The notes below the pieces were generated by a model that worked only from the letters and a program-made list of their open reading frames with translations, did not search any database and was not told where the DNA came from. A DNA stretch of 64,000 bases, from contig JAEOAD010000005.1 in the NCBI GenBank assembly GCA_036365145.1, positions 7,456,001-7,520,000 of the forward strand, in the 5' to 3' direction. Numbering within the stretch: position 1 is the stretch's first letter; every line of letters begins with the position of its first letter. The DNA is from Orientallactaga sibirica. Taxonomy: Eukaryota > Chordata > Mammalia > Rodentia > Dipodidae. A program made the translations under genes and the position numbers. Positions 40,441 through 52,192 of this stretch are shown piece by piece.

Positions 40441-41099
40441 AAAGCATTTGAGAAACTAGGGCCTGTGTTACAAGTCTTCTGGATAAAATAGAAAATATTT
40501 AAAGCAACCAAAATATGGGAGGGTTTGTCACACTTTTGTCTTTATATTTTATTTTGCCAAGAAAATAGTTTATATGATGTTTCAAAGAAAGACCTTATTA
40601 TTTTCCCCTATTATTTGTTCCTTTATTAAAAGCAAAAGTCATGGATACATGTGCTTTTTCTTTCCAGCCACTCTTTTTCCATCTTTCTCCTCAGCCTCAA
40701 CTGCACTGTACCCCACACAGGCTTCACTTCAAAGGCAGATGGAGGGATGTGTCTGAGAGCCAGATGTAACCACAACGACTCCAGCAGCTGGAGGGAACGT
40801 CCAGCCTCCTGGAATGGGTTTTCCTGACAGCTTCTGTAGAGCCTGGTACTGTGTTGACTGCCTTGCGGTGTGGTGCTAAGATGCGGGATGGCTGGGCTCT
40901 GTACTTCTGGTCCAGGGCAGGAAGATACCACCATAGGATGATAGATTGTTTTCCCCCTTGGGCAGCATATAATGACCTTGCTTTGGTTATTCATATTTCT
41001 CATTATAAAATATTGTAATATCTCTTCTGACAGTTGGATATACTCCTCTCTTTATTAGAGAGGGAGAGAGACAGAGAGGTAAGCCCAATGGACTGCTTT
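40441..41099. other. Unique sequence
   Basis: A 125-codon minus-strand ORF (40626-41003) has no recognisable domain and no matching start context; not called. Confidence 0.5.
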
Positions 41100-41102
41100 A
41101 AA

Positions 41103-41153
<51 letters not shown>

Positions 41154-41356
41154 GAGAGAGAGAAAGAGGCAGGTAGAGAAAGAGACAGATAGAGAAAGAG
41201 AAAGAATGGGTGCTCGAGGGTCTCCAGCCACTGCAAATGAAATCCAGACACATGGGCCGCCTTGTGCATCTGGCTTATGTGGTTTCTGGGGAATCAAACC
41301 CCGGTCCTTTGGCTTCCCAGACAAGCACCTTAATTGCTAAGTCATCTCTTCAGCCC
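41100..41356 (-). mobile_element. DIP SINE
   Basis: Very long (TTTA)n tail complement. ggactgcttt before and ggactgcctttt after are a probable TSD. Confidence 0.92.
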
Positions 41357-41367
41357 CAGGGACTGCC

Positions 41368-41580
41368 TTTTTTATGACTGAGAGAGATAGTGAGAGAGTT
41401 GGCGTTCCAGGGCCTCCAGCCACTATAATTGAATTCCAGGCATGTGTGCCCCCTTGAGCACATGTGTGACCTTGCTCTCTTGCATCACTGTGTCTGGCTT
41501 ACGTGGGACCTGGAGAGTTGAACATGTGTCCTTAGGCTTCTCAGGCAAGTACCTTAACCAGTAAGCCATCTCTCCAGCCC
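41368..41580 (-). mobile_element. DIP-long SINE, variant
   Basis: The long module is diverged (gagcacatgtgtgaccttgctc, cttgcatcactgtg), like the copy at 1771. The CT region is short. Confidence 0.8.
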
Positions 41581-42366
41581 GTGGACATGTAGATATAATC
41601 TCTAAGGAACCTGGTGTTGCTTCCTTTTGCCTCAGAAGTGGTTTTATTCTGAGTTGTGGCATTTATCAGAAGTTCCTTTGCTCATTTTCTCCCTGACAGC
41701 AGCACTGGTGGTCCCTGTATCCAGGTGACACGTGGAAGGCCCCTCTGTTCTGTGACGTGGAAAAGCACCATTTTGTTCTGATTTATGAATAAGTTCTTCC
41801 TGGAGAGTTGGCAACTTTTGTTTGGCACACAGCTATTTTGCCCGTCATTTTTTTATTGTCGGGGCTTTTTCATATGTGCTTGCTCATTTCCTGCAGCTGG
41901 GCATGATCTGTGGATTATTTCAGTGAGCCAGTTCCCTCTCTCCTTCCCCTCCGTGAAGGAAACCAGGGGAGGGAAGTGACCAGTGCTTCTCTTCCCAGCC
42001 CAACCCTGCTGTTCTTCCAATGGAAGTCCATTCATTTTCCAGGAGAATGCCATGTCTCTTTTACTTTCCTACTGTTCCCCCTGTCCCTCTTCTGTCTGGA
42101 ATCTCAGAAGCAGACCCAGTTTCGGGGGCAGGCACTTCCCTCCTCTCTGGTCCTTCAGTCAGCACCCACCAGCTCTTTCCTCCCCAGACATTCTACTCTG
42201 AAAGCCTGGGTTGATTGTCATGGGAAATGAATATGGAACAGAAAAGCAGAGAGAGAGGTTGACTTATAAGTTTGCTCAGGACACAGAAGACAGAAGGTAG
42301 GAGAGATCTAAGAACATGAAGGAGAACAATGAAGAAAATAGGAAAGGAAAGAAAAAGAGTATAGGT
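41581..42366. other. Unique sequence, about 785 bp
   Basis: Several overlapping short ORFs near 41910-42230; no domain. Confidence 0.5.
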
Positions 42367-42374
42367 TGATTTTT

Positions 42375-42533
42375 TTTTTTTTCTTTTTAGTTTTTGAGGC
42401 AGGGTCTCACTCTAGCTCAGGCTGACCTGGAATTCACTCTGTAGTCTCAGGGTGGCCTTGAACTCATGGCAATCCTCCTACCTCTGCCTCCCAAGTTCTG
42501 GGATTAAAGGCGTGCGCCACCACGCCCGGCTTT
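42375..42533 (-). mobile_element. B1 SINE
   Basis: taggttgatttttt flanks it (about 42362 and 42533) as TSD. Young in appearance. Confidence 0.93.
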
Positions 42534-42848
42534 AGGTTGATTTTTTTGAAAAGAACACAAGAAAGATCTTTTCAGAACACACTATGTGCAAATGTTTCGC
42601 CAGTATCGGGGACGCACAGAATAGTTCATTTTATTCTCTGCTCCTTAAGGAGTTAGGATTAAGAGGAAAAATTGGGTGAAAAAGTACGAGCAGAACCCCT
42701 TTCCCTGAGGTACATTGCTTTTTAATAGTAGCGAACACATTTTATTTCTGCTGTAAAGTGCCTCCAATAAGTGGAATGATTTAAAAAGACAAAGTGTTTA
42801 AAATTTATGTCTCATTCCTTATAAATTAAATCCCTTTCTGTCTTGCAG
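42534..42848. other. Unique sequence before the candidate exon
   Basis: Ends with the pyrimidine-rich atccctttctgtcttgcag, which would serve as a splice acceptor. Confidence 0.4.
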
Positions 42849-42913
42849 CCCAGGGTGAGGAGTCTGGGAAGATCCGGCCGGAGGACAGACAAGGGCTTCG
42901 CTGCCACCCGAAG
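42849..42913 (+). other. Candidate internal exon (65 nt), speculative
   Basis: Follows ctttctgtcttgcag and precedes gcaagtc after aag, which is the strong form of a GC-type 5' splice site (AG/GCAAGT). The 65 nt contain several CpGs in an otherwise CpG-poor setting. They are open in two of three frames; in the frame that ends on a codon boundary the residues read QGEESGKIRPEDRQGLRCHP and K. I do not recognise the peptide. Chance occurrence is quite possible. Confidence 0.2.
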
Positions 42914-44147
42914 GCAAGTCTTGCTTGGCAGGGAAAAAAAACAGTCTTTCTCTTCCCTTCCTCAGGGCTTCACGTGCTCCTCTCTAATAAACGACCCACC
43001 GTAACAATTGATTTCTGTGTGGTGAATAGGAGACTCATTACATCTTGCTGAGCAAGACACTTAACAGGGAAGAATTCCTTTTCCAGTGACCTTTCCTCCC
43101 TTTGTAATGGGCAGTTATCCCTGTACCACAAGGGCTTGTTGTTGGCCCAGGTCTCCAGCCGCACACACAGTAGCTGAAGCAGGAAAACGAGGGAGATGGT
43201 AGTCCATCAGGCCTCAGTGTGTATTGTGTGGCAGGCAAATGTGTGCAGGTCCTTGAAGGACTCAAGCCCGACGGAGGAAGTTTGCCCAGGGAGAAGCTTG
43301 TGATATTTTTGGCAGCGATTTTCTCACTACCTGTGTGTTTGTATCTATGATGATGTTTACTGCGACTTGAAAAGAATAGCTAGCTACTAAAATTAGGGTG
43401 TGATGAACTTCTCAGCTGGAGAGAGAACGAGGTCTCACGGAGAGAAACAACACCGGGGACCTGAGATGCTGTGTTCTCTTTGTGGTTACATTTTGATGTT
43501 AGGATAAGGAAGGGGAATAAACATTTCCCCAAGACTGAAAAGGCCTGGCTGTGTCCACTCCATGGAAGGAAAATGAATGCGTTTGAAGTGAGTTTCACAG
43601 TTGTTTTGTCTCCAGAGATAAAGGGTTCCAGGTTTTGTCCCACCTCCACATCCCTTCCTTTTGGAATTTCGGGGTTTTGTTTGTTGACTATTTTTCTCCT
43701 TCAGATTCTACTTTATTTCAGCAGCTGTTTGGCAGTCATGTGTAATGTATTGACTATAAAACCATTGTGGATTTTAATGGCTCTTCAGTGGCTTTGGGGG
43801 GGATGTCCACACAATCCTTTCTCTCTGCCTTCAAGGGTTAGTCACACTATACATGTGATCGTTTGTCGCTTGGTGGAAGCCCCAAGACATTCTGAAGCCA
43901 ATGATGATGCTTTTTAGAGAAGGAAGCATGCAGGGGTCTGGGTAGTGGCAGTGGTAGACTTGGAGGGCTAACCCTCACTCCCCGGGGGGTGGGTTCCTGT
44001 GGGAGGGTCACTTATCATTAGCCAGTGGGAGTGTGCTCCAGCCATCATTTTTCTTTCATCAACGGACCCATGACACTGTTCAACAACCAGTTTGCCACCT
44101 CTGACCCTCCAGAGACTTTCACCAAGGCTCAAATCCTCTTTCCCCAA
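42914..44147. other. Unique, repeat-free sequence, about 1.2 kb
   Basis: Contains a 148-codon ORF at 43471-43917 (plus strand) with a hydrophobic middle, but no recognised family and no supporting signals. I consider it unproven. Confidence 0.45.
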
Positions 44148-44312
44148 AGTGATGCAAGGGCGCAATGCCGCACTTGTCCACAAGGGGGCGCACACATCTG
44201 GAGTTCATTCACAGCAGCTGAGAGGCTGCTGGCGTGCCCATTCTCTTCTGTCTTCCTCTCCCTCTCTCTCTGTCTCTCTCTGTGTCTCTCTCCAAAATAA
44301 ATATTAAAAAAT
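44148..44312 (+). mobile_element. DIP-long SINE, 5'-truncated
   Basis: Starts within the long module (gatgcaagggcgcaatgccgc) and runs through agctgagaggctgctggcg to an AAAT tail. The only plus-strand DIP-long copy in the window. Confidence 0.85.
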
Positions 44313-44360
44313 GCTTTAAAAAATTTCAAGAGAGCAATGCTCACAACAGTAATTCACTTG

Positions 44361-44701
44361 TGCGGTGGTTTGAATCAGACGTCCCTCATAAACTCACGTC
44401 CTCTGAAGGCTTGGTCCCCAGATGGTGGCAATTTGGGAGGTAGAGCTTTGCTTCCATTGGTATATTGTTGGGGTCGGGCTTAGGAGTGTTAGAGCCAGCT
44501 CCCCCTTTCCAAAGTTTGGGTCACTCTCCTTGCTGTTTTCCACCTGCTGTGGCAGAGGTGATGTCCAGCCTCTGCTCATGCCATGCTTTCCCTGCCAGCC
44601 TGGAGCTTCCCTTGGAGACCGTAAGCCAAAATAAACCCTTCCTCCCATCAGCTGCTTTTGGTTGGGTGTTTTATCCTAGCAACACGAAGGTCACTACAGC
44701 A
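44361..44701 (+). mobile_element. MaLR-type solo LTR with perfect 5-bp TSD
   Basis: A 341-bp element tgcggtggtttgaatc ... cactacagca, flanked by acttg at 44356-44360 and 44702-44706. Contains ccaaaataaacccttcc, the LTR poly(A) signal. Confidence 0.85.
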
Positions 44702-44797
44702 ACTTGTTAGCCCATCTTGAGGACTCCTTCCACGTACCATTTCTATGTACACATTGCATATTATTAGATAATTTAATAAAGCAAAATGAGCTGATAG

Positions 44798-44968
44798 CCG
44801 GGCGTGGTGGCGCACGCCTTTAATCCCAGCACTTGGGAGGCAGAGGTAGGCGGATTGCTGTGAGTTCGAGGCCATCCTGAGACTACAGAGTGAATTCCAG
44901 GTCAGCCTGGACTAGAGTAAAACCCTACCTCGTAAAACCCCCCCAAAAAAACAAAAACAAAAACAAAC
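44798..44968 (+). mobile_element. B1 SINE with C-run in tail
   Basis: Flanked by gagctgatag at 44788-44797 and 44969-44978. Tail reads cgtaaaa, then 7 C, then A-rich (CAAAAA)n. Confidence 0.93.
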
Positions 44969-45125
44969 GAGCTGATAGCTTGCTTAAATGGGTATTCTAC
45001 CACACTAGTGAGATTTGGGGATAATAAAGGTTTTTATAAAACAAACCACCAATAATAATAAAAGTTATTTTACTAAGTTAGGTTATTGAAAACTCACTGG
45101 AGAGCCACATCTTTATTTCTACCCA

Positions 45126-45600
45126 TGTTAGTCAGCTGTTTATTACTATGACAAACTTGAAGACCATCTGGGAAAGCATTTAAAAGAAAAAGGATTTATT
45201 TTGGTGCATGGTTTCAGAAGTTCCAATCCATACTCAGCTTTGGGCTGTGGTGACACAAGACTTAATGGCAGAAGGGTGTGGCAAGGCAGAGCGGCCCACT
45301 TCGTGCATGGCATCCAGGGAGAGCCACAAGGAGGGAGACAGGGTGGGAGGAAAAGATGGATGGATGGATGGAGGGAGGGAAGGAGGGAGGGAGGGAGGGA
45401 GGGAGAGGGAACAAACCAGCAAACATGGGGCTGTGGGGTATGCCTCTTTCCAAAGCATACTTGCTGTGACCTACTTCTTGTAACCGTGCCCCACCTCCCA
45501 CTTTCACCAGCTCGAACAGCACTCATATGATGAGCAGTGAGGGATTAGTCCATCGGTTAAATCAGAGTCCTCATGGTCCAATCAGCTGTCCATGCTTGAA
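45126..45600 (-). mobile_element. MaLR-type LTR
   Basis: tgttagtcagctgtttattac, aaaaggatttattttggtgc, gtttcagaagttccaatcc, cttgctgtgacctacttc and ccatcggttaaatcagagtcc read as the complement of a MaLR-like LTR. The right end is uncertain. Confidence 0.6.
45355..45411 (+). repeat. (GGAT)n(GGGA)n microsatellite in the LTR
   Basis: ggatggatggatgg then gggagggagg; ORFs of all-Gly/Arg/Glu type across it are artefacts. Confidence 0.93.
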
Positions 45601-45654
45601 TCAGCCAGGTGGGGAGTAAGCCTGTCACACGTGAGTGGTTTTATAAAAAATGCT

Positions 45655-45813
45655 TTGTTGTTGTTGCTGTTGTTTTCCAGGCAGGGTCTCACTTTAATCA
45701 AGGCTGACCTGGAACACACTCTGTCGTCCCAGGCTGGCCTTGAACTCATAGCAATCCTCCTATCTCTGCCTCGAGTGCTGGGATTAAAGGCGTGTGCCAC
45801 CATGCCCCACTCT
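45655..45813 (-). mobile_element. B1 SINE
   Basis: taaaaaatgcttt before and aaaaaaatgctttt after are a probable TSD. Tail complement (TTG)n. Confidence 0.92.
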
Positions 45814-45826
45814 AAAAAAATGCTTT

Positions 45827-45849
45827 TATTTATTTATTTATTTGTGAGG

Positions 45850-45892
<43 letters not shown>

Positions 45893-46034
45893 GAGGGAGA
45901 GAGAATGGGTACATCAGGGCCTCTTGCTGCTACAAACGAGTTCCCAATGTATGTGCCGCTTTGTGCATCTGACCTCACACGGGAAGTGGAGAAGTGAACC
46001 CAGGCCTTTAACCACTGAGCCATCTCTCCAGCCC
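45827..46034 (-). mobile_element. DIP SINE
   Basis: Contains a (GA)n run of about 14 units; B-box complement shortened. Confidence 0.9.
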
Positions 46035-46097
46035 TCAATAAGCTTTTATATGTGTGTGTGTGATGGGGGGAGACTTCATATCCCAAAAAATGTTTTG

Positions 46098-46302
46098 TTA
46101 AAAATATATTTTATTTATTTATTTGAGAGAGAAAGAGGCAAAGAGAGAGAAGGAGAGAATGGGCACACCATGGCCTCTGCAAACAAGCTCCAGACGCGTG
46201 TGCCCCTTTGTGCATCTGGCTTACATGGGTCCTGGAGAATCGAACAGGGATCCTTTGGCTTTGCAGGCAAACGCCTTAACCACTAATCCATGTCTCTAAC
46301 CC
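46098..46302 (-). mobile_element. DIP SINE
   Basis: The head complement is diverged (ccatgtctctaaccc) and followed by a C-run. Confidence 0.88.
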
Positions 46303-46639
46303 CCCCAAAAAAAGGGGTTGGGAACACGAACGTGTAGGTATGACTGATTATGCTCTCCATTTCCCCTGTTTCTGTGAGAAAAAAATCAGACGTTTCATGT
46401 AAAGTTTGATGACCGAAGTCTCCAGCATTCAGCTTTCCTGTGACGTTCTCTGCTGGCTGGGCTTCCCCTTGCAGGTAGCCTTGTCACTGGCTGGGGCTCT
46501 GCCTGGTGCACTCCACCTCCTGCCCACCTAGCTTTGCAACAGGAGTTTTTCTGCCTTACCCTTTCCCCTCACATGCTGAGTCACTCCTGACTTGTTGAAC
46601 TCCCTCTGCTCGCGGGTTCAGATGTTCACGATTTTGCCT
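46303..46639. other. Unique sequence
   Basis: About 335 bases; nothing recognised. Confidence 0.45.
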
Positions 46640-47785
46640 GTTTTCTAGTGTGCCAGCTCAGAGACATCCGAGGGACTTTGAAAACTTTACAAATGATAAC
46701 TCCCAGGACCAGCGTGCGGTTATCACCCACAATGAACTGTTGATCAGAGAGACCTACAAGGTTTCCCGAAACAAGACAGACTTCTGTCAGAGCACTTGAT
46801 GACCCACCAGCGGTTAATGGTAAGACTCTACTGCTGAAGACACCGTATGCCGTGTGCACGGACCATGGAGAGACCTGGTTGAAATCCAGAAGAGAGCCAG
46901 TCCCCAGACAGCCCATCTAGTGCTGGAAGGCACTACATGAGCTACCAGGGAAAATTGGCCAACATCTGTCTGAGCAACTTGAGGTCTAAGCGACTCAGAA
47001 GCAAACAACCTGACATGATGCTCACCCAAATGCAGCAGTGGCACACAGCCATGGTGGGTAACCAACTGCTCTTGGATTGGCTAAAAGATCTGCTCAGTGG
47101 AAAGGAAACCATATCTGGAACTGGGCAACAAGTCGGAATCATATCCAGATAATGATTCTGCTTTCCATTGTCAAGCTCCCACTAAACTTGGGCTACACCC
47201 ATTAAAGTCTCTTTAAATTAATAATGTTTATACCATTTAACCTGTGCTGACTTCATTCTCCTTTGGAGAGTCTGCTTCTCTTTCTTAGATGGGAGCTAGA
47301 CCTGAGACGATAAACGACCCAGTGCACTCCACCCCAGCCCCAGCTGGAACCACAGAGGAATTGGGGAAATGAACAAGAGAGCTGCTTTCTCAGTGAATCT
47401 GATATCAGCACAAGGGTGAAGGAGACAGACACTGAGAACACTCAACACCTACCAAAGCAGAGATCCAGAGGCTCCTAAGAGTTCATCACTGAAGTAGACT
47501 TAAAATGCTCCCAGCATGGCTCAGGGAATTTTGCACAAGAGGGGTTCGAAAGATTGTTAGAGCCGCAAGTTGGGACATTTTGCACAGAGACATTGCCTCT
47601 CCCCCATAACTGACTGTTGCCCCCATAATGCACGACCCACAAGCTCCATGGGGTTGACCTGCATTCCCAGTGAAGAAGGCCTATTCAGAAAAGGGGCAGG
47701 GAGGAGGGAGAGGATGGTACTAACATGTGTTGTTTACATACTAAGTATGTCCATATCTAATAAAAATAAAATTTAAAAATGGAAA
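46640..47785 (+). mobile_element. LINE-1 3'-UTR-like segment, 1.15 kb
   Basis: The left part matches 9556-9940. The right part (gagacagacactgagaacactc, gcatggctcagggaattttg, aaagattgttagagcc, cacagagacattgcctc) matches 52613-52945. It ends in aataaaaataaaatttaaaaa. Rodent LINE-1 3' UTR layout from memory; no ORF2 remains. Confidence 0.6.
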
Positions 47786-47914
47786 AAATCTTAGTAATAG
47801 GAAAAAACTTTACAAATGAATGACAAAAAAAAATCACGTCTTGTCTTATACACAGAATTGAAATGAAATTATATATATATATCCTCATTTTGTATAGTAT
47901 AAGAAATTAATTTA

Positions 47915-48100
47915 AGGGCTGGAGAGATGGCTTGGCAGTTAAGGCACTTGCCTGAGAAGCCTAAGGACCCAGGTTCAACTCCCCCAAATCCCCATAAACC
48001 AAATGCACAGGGGCACATGCTACGGAGTTTGTTTGTGGCTGGCTGGTGTGACATCCTCTCTCTCCCTCTCATAAATAAATAAGAGATAAAAAATATAGAA
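47915..48100 (+). mobile_element. DIP SINE, shortened body
   Basis: aattaattt flanks both sides. The body after the B-box is shortened (gtttgtggctggctgg). Confidence 0.87.
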
Positions 48101-48194
48101 AAAAATTAATTTCAAAATACTAGAAAAATAAAAAAATTTAAATGAGTAAAAATCTTTTATGGGAAATCAACTGATTGCTTTAAACTTAGAAACT

Positions 48195-48209
48195 TTTTTT
48201 AAAAAATAT

Positions 48210-48249
<40 letters not shown>

Positions 48250-48446
48250 GAGAGAGAGAGAGAGAGAGAGGGAGGAAGAGACAGAGAGAAAGAGAATGGG
48301 CACATCAGGGCCTCCAGCCACTGCAAACGAACTCCAGATGCATGCACCCCCTTGTGCATCTGTCTTACATGGGTTCTGGGGAATAGAACCTGGGTCCTTA
48401 GGCTTTGCAGGCAAACACCTCAACCGCTAAGCCATTTCCCCAGCCC
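48195..48446 (-). mobile_element. DIP SINE
   Basis: Flanked by a perfect 14-bp TSD taaacttagaaact at 48181-48194 and 48447-48460. Long (TTTA)n tail complement. Confidence 0.95.
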
Positions 48447-48646
48447 TAAACTTAGAAACTGCTTAATTAGCCACGGCTAATGATGTCCACAAGGAGGGAA
48501 GATATTGAAATACGTGTAACTAAAAGTTAAATCTTTAGTTAAACAATGGTGTGGTTTATTTATCTTGAACATTTTAAATTTATATTTCATGAAAGTCCTT
48601 TTCTTTTGCTGCCCAAGATTTAATTTTAAGAATCACAAGGGACGAG

Positions 48647-48950
48647 ACGTCTCGGCGGGGAAAATCCGTTACTGCGCAAGGCAGGACAACCTGAGTTAGG
48701 ACCCCAGAAGCCATGGAAGGCTGGATGCTGCACTGTGCATCATCATGTCACTGTGCCTTTGGCAAGTTCACGGGCCAGCTAGCCGGGGGGACACAGTGCT
48801 GGACAAGAGATCTTTCCTCAAACAAGGTGGAAGGCAAGGTCCAACACCACAGACCTCTGCATGTGTGTCACGGCATGTACACACCCACATTCCCACATAC
48901 GAACACACACACACACACATCCATAATACATACACATACACAAAGTTAAA
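48647..48950 (+). mobile_element. B3 SINE, CpG-containing
   Basis: acgagacgtctcggcggggaaaatccg head, gggccagctagccgggggg centre and CA-rich tail. It keeps more CpGs than other copies. Confidence 0.68.
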
Positions 48951-48977
48951 AAGAAAGAAGAAAGAAAAAGAACCACA

Positions 48978-49155
48978 AGCCGGGTGTGGTGGTGCAGGCC
49001 TTTAATCCCAGCATTCGGGAGGCAGAGGTAGGAGGATTGCCATGAGTTTGAGGCCACCCTGAGATTACAGAGTGAATTCCAGGTCAGCCTGGACTAGAGT
49101 GAAACCCTACCTCAAAAAACCGAGAAATGAAAAAACCAAAAAAAAAAAAAAAAAA
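48978..49155 (+). mobile_element. B1 SINE
   Basis: aaagaaccacaa before and aaagaacccaaaa after are a probable TSD. Confidence 0.92.
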
Positions 49156-49414
49156 GAAAGAACCCAAAAGGCATCTAAAGTAGTTCCATAGCGAGTGGAT
49201 TGAAATGGATGATTGAGGGTAAGGGGAAATTATCAATTTACTAATCAAAAGATGGAAAAAAGGTGGAAATTTAAAGATATAATGTCTTGACAACTTTGGC
49301 CTTTTTAATTTTTATCACATTATTAAAACTACCAAAAAAGTAAAGATAATTTCACAGCGAATGAAAACAGAGGATGGTTGCTAGAGGCCTGGGGAGGTAG
49401 GTTGAGAATTTGTA

Positions 49415-49630
49415 TTTAATGTATTTATTTATTCATTTACTTATGTACTTATGAGAAAGAGACAGAGAATGGGCATGCCAGCATGCCAGGACCTCCAGCC
49501 ACTGCAAACAAATTCCAGATGCATGTGCCTCTATCTGCATCTGGCTTACATGGCTTCCAGGGAATTAATCAAACCTGGGTGCTTAGGCTTTGCAGGCAAT
49601 CACCTTAACCACTAAGCTGTCTCTACAGCC
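49415..49630 (-). mobile_element. DIP SINE
   Basis: A short duplication (gcatgccagcatgccagg) lies at the start of the body; head complement aagctgtctctacagcc. Confidence 0.88.
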
Positions 49631-49636
49631 AATGAT

Positions 49637-49682
49637 TTTTTTTTTTTTTTTTTTGTATTTCACTCTGGTCCAGGCTGACCTA
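49637..49682 (-). mobile_element. B1 SINE fragment
   Basis: T-run followed by cactctggtccaggctgacct only. Flanking tttcagttggggaagatgat and ctcagtttgggaagatattt suggest a disturbed insertion. Confidence 0.6.
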
Positions 49683-49756
49683 AACACAGGTTTCAGTTGG
49701 GGAAGATGATTTTTTAAAAACTCAGTTTGGGAAGATATTTAAAACTGTTGGGGGGG

Positions 49757-49965
49757 GGGCTGGAGGGATGGCTTAGTGGTTAAGCACTTGCCTGTGAAAC
49801 CTAGGGATCCCAGTTTGAGGCTTGATTTCCCCAGTAACCATCTAAGCCAGATGCAAGGTGGCCATGCATCTGGAGTTCTTTTCCAGTGGCTGGAGGCCCT
49901 GGTGCACCCATTCTCTTGCTCTGTCTGTCACTCTCAAATAAAAATAAAAAAAATAAAAAAGAGAG
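49757..49965 (+). mobile_element. DIP SINE
   Basis: Preceded by a G-run of nine; head gctggagggatggcttagtgg. Confidence 0.9.
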
Positions 49966-49995
49966 AGCCTTCCTGCTATGATGTGGGCTCTTTTA

Positions 49996-50207
49996 TAAAT
50001 TTATTTTGTTTTATTATTTATTTATTTGAGAGTGACAGAGAAAAAGAGGCAGATAGAGAGAATGGCCTCCAGCCACTGCAAATGAACTCCAGATGCACGC
50101 ACCACCTTGTGCATCTGGCTTACATGGGTCCTGGGGAATTGAGCTTTGAACAGGGGTCTTTAGGCTTCACAGGCAAGTGCTTAACCACTAAGCCATCTCT
50201 CCATGCT
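49996..50207 (-). mobile_element. DIP SINE
   Basis: Flanked by a perfect 16-bp TSD gatgtgggctctttta at 49980-49995 and 50208-50223. Confidence 0.95.
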
Positions 50208-50223
50208 GATGTGGGCTCTTTTA

Positions 50224-51068
50224 AAAAAAAAAAGTGTTATAGGGTTTGTGTGAGGATGGCTGTATAACAATGTGGATTTATTGAATGCCCCTGAATCAGT
50301 AAGAAGGCTAAAATGGTGAATTTTATGTATATATACCTACCACAGTAAAAATGTGCCTCTCCCCCAACAAAAGAAATAATAGAGGCAGAAAATGAGCCAC
50401 ACTAGGGTCAGCTGCACGAGGCTTGCTGTATATTAACTAGAAAGCTTGTGGTTTAAACTCCAGTGGAAAACAGGCAAGAACTCTCTCAAAGTAACTGACT
50501 GGGCATTGTTCTGTTTGTTCAGAGTAACCAGTGGAGAAAATCGCAACAATTTAGCATGTGTAGAATACACAGCTGGGAGAAACGCACATGTGAAAAACAT
50601 GATCGAAGGCTTTTATTTAAAGTGTGGTTGAAGGTCATGAGTCACTGGAGAGCTAAACTGTTTGTGGGTTGAGGAATGGCCTCACCAAGAATCCTGGAGT
50701 CAGGGAAAAAAAAAAAGAAAAAGAAAGAAAATGAAAGACTTAGGACATTCTTTCCCATTCTATTCTGAAGGTCTTTGTTCAACAATTATTTTGACCAGTT
50801 CTGGATTCCTGAAGTCAGGGAGGAATGCTCTGTGTTTCTTTAACCTTGATTGACCGAGATATTCCAAACAAGAAGAGTGCCCATCTGGGGCTAGAGGCGG
50901 GAAAGGAAGAGCTAAAATGGGACTTTGGTTTTGTTCCCCATTCGTGACGGCTGTCTATGGATGGGGTTGACTCCACATCTGATCTCATCCTGAGAAGGCA
51001 TTCTTTAGTCAGCTGGGCAAAAGATCTAGACTTGAGAGTTAAGCAACTTGATTGACTCCACTAAACAT
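50224..51068. other. Unique sequence, about 845 bp
   Basis: Two short plus-strand ORFs (about 60 codons); nothing recognised. Confidence 0.5.
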
Positions 51069-51081
51069 CTGAAGGGCATCT

Positions 51082-51232
51082 TTTTTTTTTTTTCCAAGGT
51101 AGGGTCTCACTCTGGCTCAGGCTGACCTGGAATTAACTATGTAGTCTCAGGGTGGCCTCGAACTCATGGCGATCCTCCTACCTCTGCCTCCCAAGTGCTG
51201 GGATTAAAGGCATGTGCCACCACGCCTGGCTT
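51082..51232 (-). mobile_element. B1 SINE, joined to a DIP
   Basis: tgaagggcatctt lies before this B1 and again only after the adjoining DIP (51471-51484). One element must therefore have inserted in the other's tail. Confidence 0.9.
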
Positions 51233-51470
51233 TTTAAAAAATATATTTTATTTATCTATTTGAGAGAGAGAAAGACAGAGAGTGAGAGAGGGATTGAGAG
51301 AGAGAGAGAGAGAGAGCAAATGGGCCCTTGAGGGCCTCTAGCCACTGCAAACAAACTCCAAACACATGTGCCACCTTGTGCATCTGGTTTTACATGGGTA
51401 CTGGGAAGTTGATCCTGGGTCCTTTGGCTTTTCCAGCAAGCATCTTAACCACTAAGTCATCTTTCCAGTC
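51233..51470 (-). mobile_element. DIP SINE, joined to a B1
   Basis: A full-length minus copy sharing one outer TSD with the B1. Confidence 0.9.
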
Positions 51471-51500
51471 CTGAAGGGCATCTTAAATTATTATGAGAAG

Positions 51501-51655
51501 GGCTGAGAGATGGCTTAATGGTTAAGGCATTTGCCTGCCAAGCCTAAGGATTCTGGTTCTATTCTCCAGATCCCACATAAGACAGATGGCCAAGGGGGCG
51601 CACACATCTGGAGTTTGTTTGCAGTGGCTGGAGGCCCTGGCACACCCATTCTCTG

Positions 51656-51686
<31 letters not shown>

Positions 51687-51694
51687 TCTTAAAA
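51501..51694 (+). mobile_element. DIP SINE
   Basis: Flanked by a perfect TSD aattattatgagaag (51486-51500 and 51695-51709). Confidence 0.94.
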
Positions 51695-51938
51695 AATTAT
51701 TATGAGAAGGTATTATTTATCTTCTTAAGATTGCAATTGTTTTGCATGTTTTCTCACTGGGATAAAGCAACAGTTTATGAATCAAATGCTTGGAACCACC
51801 ATGGCCCATATTGCTATTTCATGTGAAATTCACAGCCGCCAGCTTAGCAGGAAGCCAATCATCTTAGAGACGCAGCTGACGAGACCAAGGAAGCATATAC
51901 TGTAACCATACATCTTGGGCATGAGTCCCAGGTCTGTT

Positions 51939-52184
51939 TTTTTAATACATATTTTATTTATTTACTTATTTATATATCACTTATTTACTTATGTGAGTGT
52001 GAGAGAGAGGTAGAGAGAATGAGAGAGGATGGGCACACCAGGGCCTCCAGCCGCTGCAAACAAACTCTAGATGAATGCACTGCTTTGTGCATCTGGGCTT
52101 TATGTGGGTATTAGGGAATTGAACCCGGGTCCTTAGACCTCATAGGCAGGTGACTTAACTGCTAAACCATCTCTCCAGCCCCCT
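51939..52184 (-). mobile_element. DIP SINE at the left edge of the tandem duplication
   Basis: ggtctgtt at 51931-51938 and 52185-52192 is the TSD. The duplicated unit begins inside this element at about 52053. Confidence 0.92.
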
Positions 52185-52192
52185 GGTCTGTT

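Noticed and set aside
43471..43917. 148-codon plus-strand ORF with a hydrophobic stretch
   Set aside because: No recognised domain, no splice or promoter context, and the length is within chance expectation for this base composition. Kept only as a note.
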